Source: Mesocentrotus franciscanus
Taxonomy: Eukaryota; Echinodermata; Echinoidea; Camarodonta; Strongylocentrotidae
Assembly (NCBI GenBank): GCA_037976565.1
Contig: CP137671.1
Location: forward strand, 13,825,229-13,889,228
DNA: 64,000 nucleotides
Direction of reading: 5' to 3'
Position numbers and translations under genes: made by a program. Under the pieces are notes generated by a model. It did not search any database. It was not told the origin of the DNA and saw only the letters and a list, made by a program, of their open reading frames with translations. Shown here piece after piece: positions 1-11,600 of the stretch. The stretch's first letter is position 1. The number at the start of each line of letters is the position of its first letter.

Positions 1-3000
1 TTGTCCAGCTCTAAAACAGCTTTCGATATTTACGCTATCAAAGGGATTCTTATGGTTGCACTTTTTGGATAATCATTTCTTGTAGTTCAGTCCTCAGGCT
101 TTCTTTCATAATCATATCTTTATGAGGTTGACATGTAAATTTTCAATATGGCCTCTATGAACATGACACATAGATTTATTGCTTTACAGTGCTTAAAGGT
201 AAGGATTAGTTTGATCAATATCGATGTCAATTTAATCAAACATCTTTCCTTTTTCGATCATACGTTAAAAGGTAAGATCCATAATTGTTAAGTTGCTAGA
301 TCACTCATTCGCCTTGTTCATAAAAGTCAATTTCTCGTGACATTACTCAATTTATATTTTGCCATTGCAAAATTCAATCACTTTCCCCATGTGCTTGCTA
401 ATTGCTTCAAAGTATAGCATGAAATTTTTTGTCATATTTCTATTTTCTCTCAACCCTTTTTTATGAATGTTTTTCATTCTGTGGTTGTAGATTTTATTGA
501 AGGGATCTTAGTCTTACCACTTAAAAAGGGGGACAAAAGAAGAACAAAAATCACCTTTATTGTGGTATTCTATGATTCTTTCACCTTTAAAAGAAAAGTA
601 ATATTTTTTTTTAAATTTTGATTTTTAGTTTTGTTGAAGAAAATACAATTTTCACAGCCAAATAAGTTTCTTACTTTGCTGGTATCAAAGCAAATCTTTT
701 GATCTTCGGAAAATATTGCCATTATATAGAGGTCCCATGTAATTGGGAAAGTTTTAATTATACAAAATGTCATGAAATTGCAACCTGTTTTTTGCTTTAA
801 ATCTTTGAAATATCCTCTTTGCAGAGGACTTTGAAAATTTTTCTTTTCTTGTCTTCATTTTGATGCGCCATTTTTTTGATATGCTCTCCCCTTATTTTCA
901 ACCTCAATTTTTATTTGATTGAATTTATGTACTGTACCCTCTGTATATCTCTCAACATTCTTTGTCATATGGTATGAAGCCAATTTCTTTGTTTCCTTTT
1001 GTTTTTTATTATTAAAATCAAAATTGTTAAGCTCTATTATTTTTTAATTAAAATTTCATGGAAGTTACAGCAAAAGCTATTCACAAATACTTTTTCAAAC
1101 TTCTCTTTTTCAAACTTCTCTTTTTCATGGATTTCTGCAAATATTGTAAGGAAAATGAATCGAAATTTCATAGGGATAATAAAAAGCAGTGTTCTCCTTT
1201 TTGACTGCTACCTAAATGAATGAAGGCATCAGATAGTTATGGATACTGCCCTCTGTTGTCAAATTCTTGCCCAGTCATGTCACCTCACAGAGATACATGT
1301 ATGTGTCACCATAATGGTCTTGTTGTTCTATACTTGAGCAGTTTTTAATATAGAAGAAGAATCCATGATGATCTAGTGCGAGGAAATCAAGAGTCCTAAT
1401 TAAATTTGGAAATACAAACCCATCAAAAATTAAACTTTGACTACTCAGGAGTTGTTTATTAAAGTCTAGACTGAGGCCTCATTTTGAATTGATCAAATTA
1501 ATCAAGAGTCCTAATGAAAATTGGAAATACAAACCCATCAAAAATGAAAGTTTGACTACTCAGGAGTTGTTTAAGTCTAGATTGTGGCCTCAATTGTGAT
1601 AGATCAAATTAGTCAAGAGATGGAAATAAGAGAAATTATTATCCCAAAAGAGTATCCCTTGATTGCAATATTACATACATTATGATATCTAACATGAAAC
1701 CACATGTTTGTTTAAGAAAAAAAACCTCATAAATTCTTCGAAAAATAAGTGAAGAATTGTTTCTTGAATTGAAACCAGCACTTTCTTTTTATTCTGAGGA
1801 CTGAAATTATATGGCCAAGTTGTAAGAATTAAAAAAATATACACATGTACATACTTCAGAGTATAGTATGATTTACATCTTTTCCTCTTATAAAATACCA
1901 AATCATAGCATGTTATGTGACCCTCTCACAAACAACAAAACAACAATACAAACATTTGGGGGAAATAGGCCTTAGATTCTAAATCTTGAAATATGAAAGA
2001 AGAAAAAAAAAAGGAGCAGTAAACATATAATTACATACTGTAGCATGATTTGACTCATGTTTTTGTAGCAGATAGGGATTTGAATTTCTTGTTGTCGAGA
2101 AAGGGACTCAGTATTTATGAGTCCCTTTTCTGCCAGTTGCAACATGTATATTTGGGCCACAAGCAAAAGTATTAACTCTTAAGAGTATCGATCTCAAAAT
2201 TAATGGATTCATTTATACTATATTTCTGTAAGAATCATTTAAATATTAAGTAATTGTCAATGACAAATTTTCAAATCAGCCATAATACTTGTCACCACTC
2301 TCCAACAAAATTTTGGCACTTGATTGTAAAGAGTCAATTTACATTTTATAAGTGTCGTTTTTAGAACTTCTGAATAAACAATATTGCAGAGGTAAAGATC
2401 AAATTTGCTTGAAATGATATGAAAAGCAATGGTCAACATCACACTTTTCTGTTCTTGTTCTGACCAACTAAAATGACCTTTCCCCAGTCCAACAAGTTAT
2501 GAGTGAACCACTAAGGAAAAAAGTTGTCCTGTATTTGCTTAAATTGTCCCATTCAACTATGAAACATGTAGAAAGGTTCAATATAGGAACAATTCATCGC
2601 TTCCACATTTATCCAAGATTACACAACATTACATTTTGATAAGACTGTGATTGCGATGAGCCTCTCCACCCTTTACCTTCCAAAATAATTACTTTTAATT
2701 TGAAAGAATAGGATATTCAGAAAGAAGATACATGTAAATGCTGAGACTTAAATAATAATAATAAGACAATCCAATATGTACATGCAGAGTTTAGAATGTT
2801 CAGTATTCATGTTCATGGATTTTCTTGTACATTACATACATGGTGTAGACCGACTTGTATAATACAGTACTAAACAAATATATAAATTCACAATAATACT
2901 TATATAAGGATACAAAAAGCGAAGATGTGTACAGTTTACAAACCCATATACCCCTCGCCCCCTTTGCCAACCTCCTTTACCCAACCCCCTTCGCTTTTCT

Positions 3001-5100
3001 TAGCCCTTGAAACAAAAAGCAGCACTCAGATTTGGCTGGCAGAGCGCTTGTGGAATGGCTGTTGTTTTTAAAAGTGCATGGTAATGTGACAAATTGGTTT
3101 TGGCACCTAGAATGCTTTATAGTATGGTTTCGGTTGTGATTAGGCATAATGTATTTTTCCTTTCTTTCTTTGGGTTAAAGCATCAAATGTCTCCTCGGTG
3201 AATAGTATGTTGCATGCACCCTTAAAGTCATAACATGTTGTTTTTGTGTACAGTGTAGTTAGAATTGTGTTTTTGGATGTTTGTGTTTTGTTGACTAGAA
3301 ACATACAGTCTACTGTAGTCTGTAGGAGGCTAGATCTTTGTTCAAAGTGCATGATCATATTCAAAGTCTTTTCAGATACAATATACATGTACATGTTTTG
3401 ATGTATACTATTATATGATTATGGTTGACTTGTACTTTTTGGGACATATTTGAAATCATGTTTGGAAATAGTCTCCATGTTTATTGTCATTGACTGCATC
3501 GGTATTTATCAATTTACTACATGTACATAGAGGCATGCCGTTACCTTGCCAGAAAGACACCATGTATGTGTACAATATACCCTTTGTAGAATACTCAGTT
3601 GTATTGGCAAGGCACTGTTCTATACATCTTAATTTCATTGTTATAAGGTCACAATTACCATTCCATTAAATTTAGTGTCAACAAATGGCATGAAGTCAAA
3701 CTACCATTTCATACCAAACTTGGTCATCTAAAAGAAGAAGAAGAAGAAGAAGAAAATAAGATGAAATAATTGCCTTCTGCAATCAACCTGTCACAACAGC
3801 TATCTCCCTGTAATATAAAGGCCACTTTTCTCAAGGGTTCCCCTACTTGTTCATTGTCTACATGTAATTGTAAATGTAGTAAGAAAGATATGTCTTTGAA
3901 CCTGTCATGAAATGCCAGTTGTCTCCTGTGGCCACTTTTTTCCTGCATGGACTTTTTATACAGATTTGAATATCAAACACGAATCTACTTGTATCTCTAT
4001 ACTGCTCTGCTAGGGCACTGTCTGACAACTTCATCATAGGACCTTTAGCAAAATATATTTTCACTCTCAACAGGACAATTTGCATTGTGGCTGTTTAGCT
4101 GTTGCAGCACTAGCCTAATCTGCAGGCACATACTTTTATTTAACAGTTTAATAGGATATATTGTCTCTTGCATGAAGCCTAACTCATGTGCTAACTGGCT
4201 ATGTCAGTCTGCAGTCTCCATAGTTGCAGACCCTATTTTATGCATTACGACTGACTAAGGTCTGTGCATAGAATTTAGTACAGACTACATGTACATGCAG
4301 CAATAGCCCACATGTTGTGCACATTGGGGATAATTGGTCACAGTCAACAACCGAAGAACAGCAGGACTATGATGCCATGCAACAAACGATCCTCTTTAAT
4401 TGCACTCTGACAAATTTCAACTGCTTGTCATCAACTAAATCACAGAGGCTCAAATTGAGGCTTCAATTTTTTCAGTTAAACATAACTTTCATTCTACTGC
4501 ATTAATTACAGAACATTCTTTGAACTTTGATTGAAAGACCAATATTGTCTTCTTGATCCTAGTATTATCCTCTCAACAATTTGTTGTTTAATTATAGTTA
4601 TATCAAAGGAAAGTGGGCACAGCTCTGCATCGTCTCTTTTTAATCAATTACAATTTTTTTCTTCACAGGGACATGGATTGACCCATACTGAATACCAAAA
4701 GTAACCTCTGGTTATTTAGGTGCTAGGGGAGGAAATAATTAGATTATCCCACAGATTAATGGCTTTCACTTAATAAATTTTGATATCATTCTATCTAGAC
4801 CCAATGGAATACAACGTTCCTGCAATAGTTCATGTTTACGATAATGTTTATTGTTATGGTGTGCTATTAACATTTCTCTTGTTTGGAATCATTGATTTTG
4901 TTCTTCTATCATGAACTTCTGAACTACATGTAAAGCTATGACATGACTGATACATGTACTGTAGTTATCAATTTCCTGGTTTTGGTTTCGTATATATATT
5001 TGTTAGTTGGGTCATTTTGAACTTGAACTTGAACTTTACCATCAATTAATGTAAACAATTTAAAAAACATTACTGGTATCTTTTTTCAACAATGGGTAAT
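1..5100. other. Non-coding AT-rich stretch, left edge
   Basis: No reading frame here shows protein-like composition or recognisable homology, and no exon with good splice sites was found. It holds poly-A/T runs, a GAA run near 3732-3755, scattered TACATGTA palindromes and one local duplication (listed separately). It may be upstream or intronic DNA of the MAP7-family gene, whose 5' exons are not in the window. Confidence 0.5.
1385..1615. repeat. Two-copy tandem duplication, ~115 bp unit
   Basis: The segment beginning ATCAAGAGTCCTAAT at 1386 recurs at 1501. Both copies continue through GGAAATACAAACCCATCAAA, the TTTGACTACTCAGGAGTTG block and a GTCTAGA...GGCCTCA block. The copies differ by scattered substitutions and small indels, so the duplication is not very recent. 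Confidence 0.85.
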
Positions 5101-5564
5101 CAGAGATGCCAACCAGTACGATTAAATCGTATTTAGTACGATATTAAGAGTGAAATACGATAATACAATATCACCTTTCAAAATACGATTTTTTTTTTTT
5201 TATATATTTTTTTTATTTTTTATTTTTTTAATTAATCTTTAAAAAAAAAGAAGATAAAAAACCTATAAAACCCCATAAAGACCCATAAAGACCGCCGAAT
5301 CTCATAGAAAAATGTACAAGTAAAACCACTGCAACCCCAACAAAAACTTTGCTTTACAATTTTCTCATTCAATTTTAATGAAAGAGCAAACATTTTACTT
5401 GACCGTTCTTACCAGTAAAACATTTTTCTGAAATTTTACTGGCCCCGAGCTAACGGGCCTGTGGTAGTGTCGAGTTTTCGTGAAAATCTGATTTTTCTCT
5501 CCAAAATCTGATTTTTTAAAGGATATTCAGTCTGCTTTTTTGTGTCAAGAGGTTGGCATCTCTG
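5101..5564. mobile_element. hAT-like MITE, 464 bp
   Basis: The element starts CAGAGATGCCAACC and ends with the reverse complement GGTTGGCATCTCTG, giving 14 bp terminal inverted repeats. A 6 bp direct repeat GGTAAT flanks it (5095-5100 and 5565-5570). The CAGAG-type ends resemble hAT transposons, but those usually leave 8 bp target duplications, so the superfamily is an inference. The inside is T/A-rich and has no transposase ORF. Confidence 0.75.
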
Positions 5565-7189
5565 GGTAATGATAGAAAAAAGGGACAGAAAGTTGGATGA
5601 ATTGCTGAATATTACCTATCATGAAATACACAAAATTATCAATTGCAAAATTATGCCAATTTGATTGAATTGGGAAACGAAAAGTCATATAATTATAGTT
5701 ATAGTTTAATATATTCTGGTTATAAAAAAAAATTTAAAGAAAAATCATGTCAAAACTTTTCCATATCAACAACTACTGAGATTTTTTTGCTTGCTCTAAG
5801 CATTACACTTTACAACTAAAACCCTGCAATCAGTAGCATGCAAAGTATGCTTTTAGCTTTTTTTGCATATTTTCATGTAGTCTGTTGAGAGCCAGAATAG
5901 CATTAAATTTGTGAAATTATGTGAATATGAAATCGTATCTATGCTCAAGCAAAGTCATAATTTAGAAGGACGCATGCAATTACATATTTTTTATGAAGAG
6001 GTATTAAATGTTGATTACCTATTGTGTGACAATCTTGGAATGTGAAATGTAAATTGCAAATTCTAGTAAAGAACGATCACGATCAAAGTGCAGAGAGTCT
6101 ACTTAATACTTGACTCGTAGCAATAAAATTCTTCGCCTGATGATACATGTACATGTACAAATGTAATCACTACGTCATTTACATTTCACAAGGTTAAAGT
6201 TTCAAATAAGACAGAAAATAATGAATCAGGAATACTTACTGCTGAATAAAGCGTCTTGCCTTGCTGATTGACCATTCCAGAAGAATTGATTGGAACCTGC
6301 CCTACTAAGGTTTTTAACAGACGATAGAAAACACTCATTTTCTTGAAACTGAAATGCATTTATGAGCATACATGTGCAGAAGTTTGGTTGATTGAGTTTT
6401 TGAGAAAAAAGTGCATTAGCCGGAGGAACAAAGATCGTAAATCATTCCTTGACATATTTGAGACTTTTCAAAGTATTGGTATTGAAATGGGAGTTGCGAT
6501 CTGGCATAACTCAAGTGTATTCCATGCATAATTGATTGTGGTCCCTAAATAAATACACCTCTCATTCAAGATTCAGGTTGTTCAATCCCAGGGATAATCT
6601 GTATCAATGGAGGAACTTTTATGTCCGGTGTTAAACCAAAACACGACTTCCATTCATCCAAGCAGACACAATTCTGTAGTTTAAACATATTCAAGCATTC
6701 ATTGAGCTAGAAAATCAGGGAACACAAAGCTAAAACCTTTGCTCCCTTTGACACCCTTTTCTTGAAAAAAGCTTATTCCTTCCCAGCCATTCAGGCTCTG
6801 CAAACGCAAAATCTATTTAGTAAATGTTTGCTCCAGGGACACAACTCCCCGGCACAATAGAGAATAAGAAATTGCATTCCTCATTCTTAAAATCATTCAT
6901 TCATTCATACAGTCATACAATAAAGTCAATGTCAGTCGTGTTTTCGTAACTTCTCCCTGGCATGCAATACTCTCTTTTTCTTCACCTGCAATTTAAGTAT
7001 GCACTGCAGTAGGGTAAAGTGTAGCATTTCCTGCGTGGTCCAACCAAGGTAGTCTGGTACCCAAATGTGGTTATTTATCTTAATTTGGCTCTCTCTCTCT
7101 CGCTAGCTCTCAGTATGAGTTAGTTGTTATTCATGTGAGTAGTTTTGTAGAGCAGAACATGGTACTATAGTGCACAACAATCTTACCAT
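5565..7189. other. Non-coding stretch
   Basis: No coding signal or identifiable element was seen. There is a short (CT)n run near 7088-7102 and a TACATGTACATGTAC palindromic run near 6144. Confidence 0.5.
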
Positions 7190-8095
7190 AGAAGGAAGAA
7201 TCCGGTTAAGTAGGGATTGCATTTCTATGGAATTCCTGGATTTTGCGCAAGTATCCTTGATGGATCATCTTGTTGTGTCTTTTGTTGTTGAAGTCATGAG
7301 TGGATAGTAACAATCTTATCCAGAAAGAAGAATGTGGTTTAAGTAGCTGCTGTATTTCTTTGGAATTCTGAGACACTGCCCATGCATCCTTGATGTGTCA
7401 TACTGATTGCAATTTGTGTTCGCTTCACAACATAGAAGTGAACAAAGTGTCTGGCAATGTAATTTCAGAAAGGAGGAGATATTTGTACAACAGTGATTGC
7501 TTGGCCCAGGAGCTCCTGGATACATGAACTTCACACAAGGCTTCTGGATGCTGTATGGTGATTGAGATCTTAGAAAATGAGTTTTGTTTTAACTTTACAA
7601 AAAGTAAGCAGAAGAAAAAATTGGCTTGACAGTGATTGCTGGCTTTGGATTTTGTTTATACATTACATGACAAGTCTTTTAGATGCCTCATGGTGATCAA
7701 GATTAGTAGGAGGTGTGTGAAAAGTTGGGAGAAGAATCAATTGGAACAGCAGTGATTGCCACGCCTAGGAGTTCCTACATGTAGATACATAGACTTTACA
7801 AGTCTTCTGGGTGCTGTATGGTGATTATAAATTGACAGGGTTTGTTGTAATCTGAAAAAGGAGGGATGAGGAAAAATTAGCATGACAGTGAATAAGCTAG
7901 ATTAGGATTTCATGGATAATTTTGACAAGTCTACTGGATACCCTACGTAATAAAAGAAATTGATGAAGTGTGGTATCTGAAAACAGCTGAGAAAAGAACA
8001 AATTGGCATGACAGTGATCTCGGGCTCCGGATTGATAGATTTACAGTACTTGAAAGGTCTTGTGAATGTGTCATGATCTGACGGTGGGAACTTTC
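7190..8095. repeat. Diverged tandem array, ~120-140 bp units, about seven copies
   Basis: Successive blocks share an order of motifs: CAGTGATTGC, then a GAGTTCCTGGAT-like stretch, then ACAAGTCTTCTGG, then TGCTGTATGGTGATTGA, then an AAGG/AAAA-rich spacer with a GAAGAA or GAGGA motif. The CAGTGATT anchor falls near 7491, 7630, 7750, 7886 and 8011, so spacing is 120-140 bp. Two more degenerate units precede it from about 7190. The array ends ~470 bp before the candidate first exon of the MAP7-family gene. Confidence 0.7.
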
Positions 8096-8399
8096 CTATT
8101 ACTTTGGCAGGATTGTCTTGTCCCACCTGTTTGAATCACTGGACTTCTGATGCGGCGAAATGCTTTTGTTGACATCTCAGTCACCGAAGTCCACAGCTGT
8201 GAAGCTCTGGAAAGCTAGTCATTAGGTCAAAATGGCCCGTGACCAAATGAGTAGCATTTGATTCGTCAGAGGTGTCTTTGTGTTTCATCTGTATAATCTG
8301 TACCTTAAAGTACCTACCTCACTCAAACTGAAACAGTATAGTGGTTGCTTTGCCCAGTAGCAACCCATCCTGAAATCTCTGTAAGGGGACTGTACAGTA

Positions 8400-8561
8400 T
8401 CCACACTCACCGTACTGACCGTAGAATGACAATGCCGCAATATATATGCTGGTAGTGCCTCGCTTTTATCTTCAAAGCCACCATTAACTTGTTATTTTGA
8501 GGAAATGCGCCTCGATACAAACCTTTCTGGATCAGTTTTGGAATAATTGCATGCTGCAGCC
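8400..8561 (+). promoter_or_regulatory. Putative promoter and 5' UTR of the short MAP7 isoform
   Basis: A TATATATG motif near 8441 lies ~120 bp before the exon-A start codon. The leader contains one small upstream ORF (ATG near 8504, stop at 8544-8546). That TAA is also in frame with the exon-A ATG, so the ATG at 8562 is the first possible start of its frame. Transcription start is inferred only; a weak CTGCAG before the ATG could instead be a splice acceptor. Confidence 0.35.
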
Positions 8562-8628
8562 ATGAAGAAAGAGGGAAATACCACCAAGGAAAGGACGGTC
8601 AAGAAAACAACCAAGGGTACAAGTAGGG
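8562..8628 (+). CDS. MAP7: Candidate alternative first coding exon of MAP7-family gene
   Basis: The frame reads MKKEGNTTKERTVKKTTKGT then Ser-Arg, ending phase 1 at a GGGTGAGT donor (GT at 8629). Joined to the exon at 20048, which begins with two bases, it gives an intact Ala codon and continues into FTPRDTKSS. The peptide is Lys/Thr-rich and basic like the next exons. An in-frame stop lies 18 bp upstream. Support is splice phase, donor quality and composition only; no protein homology was recognised in this short stretch. Confidence 0.55.
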
Positions 8629-11600
8629 GTGAGTGATAATCTTTGGAAAGCAAGAATGAGCCTGTCTTGCATTATGATTACCCACTTAATTTTGGTTGCA
8701 TTTTAGGCATACAGTGTCAAATGTGACACGGGTGTGGTGAGCAAGTTAGCTCTGGAAAGATCTCAAAGAGATCAGGTACTCTTAAAAAGGGCTCCGGTAA
8801 AATATGCAATGTGATTATGTGGAATAGTTCTGAGGAAATCTCACGTATCTGTTAAGACCTCCTATGACCAAAGAGATTTTTTTTCTTTCCCAGTGGTACA
8901 TGGATACAGTAAGGGTCAATACTGCAGTTTCTATTACATACAGAGTTGGCCTACAAGGTATGTTTATATACCCTCACAATTACAAAATAATTGTTATGCG
9001 GGCTATTTTATGAATTAGAGTTACTGGCTTCAGGTGCACATTTTTAAAAATTGTGTCCCCCATTCAACAATTTCAAAAGAGTCAACCATTAACCTATGGC
9101 TACTGTAGATGTATGGTATCCTCTGTTTGGAGACAGAAGGGTTTTGTCTCATATATTTCAACACGTATTCAATAGCCTTCTGTTCCAATTCTTTTGTGTT
9201 ATAAGCGTACAACGAATGAGTGAAACAGAATACATCCCTCCCCTCCCCCTCCCCTCCCCTCCCCCTCTTTCCAATGTTGGCCATTATCATAATGATGAAT
9301 GTACACGCAACCCATTCATCATGCAGTAGTATTCAGGCATCAACCACTCCACTACCGAGTCCATGAATGGAAGTCATGTGAGCGTAGTGTAAGCCGTCTT
9401 CGATTGTTTGAATATTAAGTGCTTGAGAGTGTAAAACAAATGCAGACGGATTCCGTCTATGCTTTTCCATATTGAATGTCATAATGCTGATAGCATTGTT
9501 TTGAGAGTAAACATAGACTGATGAATAGGGCAGAGAATTGCATTTGAACTTTGTTATAATTGCTTTAAAGGATGTAGAGACTATTAGAATGATTAAAATG
9601 ATAATTCCCCTTTATCATTGTATTAGACCCCCAATAAATCATATACAGTCAAACCTGCTTTAGTGACCACCTGTCTACAAAGACCACCTGTCTACAAAGA
9701 CCACATTTTTTGTTTCCCTTGAAAATGGTTTCTCATTGAAACATGTACTAAAGGAACCTGTCTACAAAGACCACCTGTCTACAAAGACCACTTTTTGTGT
9801 TTCCCTTGGGCGGTCGCTATAGACAGGTTTGACTGTATATTAATTTGTCTAGGAAAGGACAGGACCCTCTTTTATTTTATTTTTTTTTTTTTTGGGGGAG
9901 CCGTTGAAAGGAGGGTGAGAGGAATGATCCATAGAGAGTGTTTGACAATTTGGAGAACAAAGAAATGGGAATACATTATACACTTACTTATTCTGCATAC
10001 TACTAAAGAAAAGAATGTCTTGTTTATTAAAGTGTACTCCATGTTATAGCGGAGTTCCGCTGATAGCCATATACATGTAGGTGTGAAATACATTTAAAAA
10101 ACTGAGCAAATTCTTCCCCCATCATGCTATTGGAATATATGTGGGTAAACACGTGGAGCCCTTTAAGTGCATCATGTTATCATTAGAATAATGTAGTATC
10201 ACTGAAATGAAGAGGTGGAGTCTGCTTACGTGTCGGAAGGCACATTGAACGGTAATTTCTAGTTGTGATATTGCAGTCGTGGCATTCTGTTTCACTTGCG
10301 GAAAGCAATTTTCCATTTGTCACGACCAATTGTCCATAATGCCTTGACGCGTAATTTTTAATACTATGGTATTTGGACTCAATATTTGGACTTGGTCCGT
10401 CTTAGGACCAACATTGATGGTTTGGTGATGGGAGTCTTTCATTTTAACCTTTGATGCTGCAGTGGTAGCATCCTCTTCGATTAAATATTTACAACGCAGA
10501 TATATGAAAGGAGCAAAACACTCATCACGGATGGCCTCGGACCACTAGGCAAGACCAAGAATTATCTTTGTCTGCCATGAGACGTACTGTATATTCTATG
10601 AACTTGTTCCTCGTGCTTCTGTTTCATCAACAGTTCTAGCCTTGAGAGGCTGGTGACATTGGACTGTGTAGCAACATAGTGCACTTGGTCACACCATTAT
10701 GTTCAGGATTTACAAAAGCAAGTTTAGGACTGCCAAGTTGTTTGAGAGGAGAACAAACATCAACGTGACCATGTTCTGGAACGATTGACTATTTGCTGAT
10801 CCTTGGGATTTGTGATACATTTATATTAAAATGTGCAGATATTGACAGAGGTTCTTTGTCCTTTTATTTGTTAAATGTATCCTTGGATATGAAACATGTA
10901 CTATTTACTCAGTTACTCATTGGATTCTGGTTCTTCAAAGTAGGAGGCAATTCTGTCATGAAATGCTTCAAAGTTACAAAAGATTGTGTGTGAACCATTG
11001 AAACACCAGCTGAATCTCGAAGTGTGCAGACTTTGTCGTCATCTTTTAGATTTATTATACTACATGGTCTCTCTATCTAATCTCTATGCTCTTGTGACCA
11101 TTCCAGTGGCAATCGTGGATGCTGTTATTATTTTGAAGCGAATTTCGTCTAGCTACAATAGAAATCTTTCACTTTCGTAATGAGTTCGATTGTACTTTTG
11201 CATGTTCTTGTACTTGCTCTTGTATTTGTCTTTTGTTTTGGAAAGAGCTGTATCGACGACTCTCGTGATGCTACTTGACGTTGAAGTCCTTATGTTAGTA
11301 TCAGCCCTTGAAAGATACAATCCATGAAAACTATATGTAACTCCGTGATATTAAAGTTTGGAGGAGAGTGGAGGCAGCCATAAGTTTTTCCCAAAACTAA
11401 TATCTGTCAGTTGCCAATTTGTATACCCAGCACTGTTGTGGATCGTCGTGATTGTAGCCATGGATTCCACGCACCAGGATACTCTGTTATTTTGGCAACC
11501 ATTTGAAGGTATCACTATTAATTTAACTTCTTTCTTTTTGCTTTTAAGATTAGAGTTTGAAATATACATGTAATATTGCCAAAATGTATGAAAGAGAATA

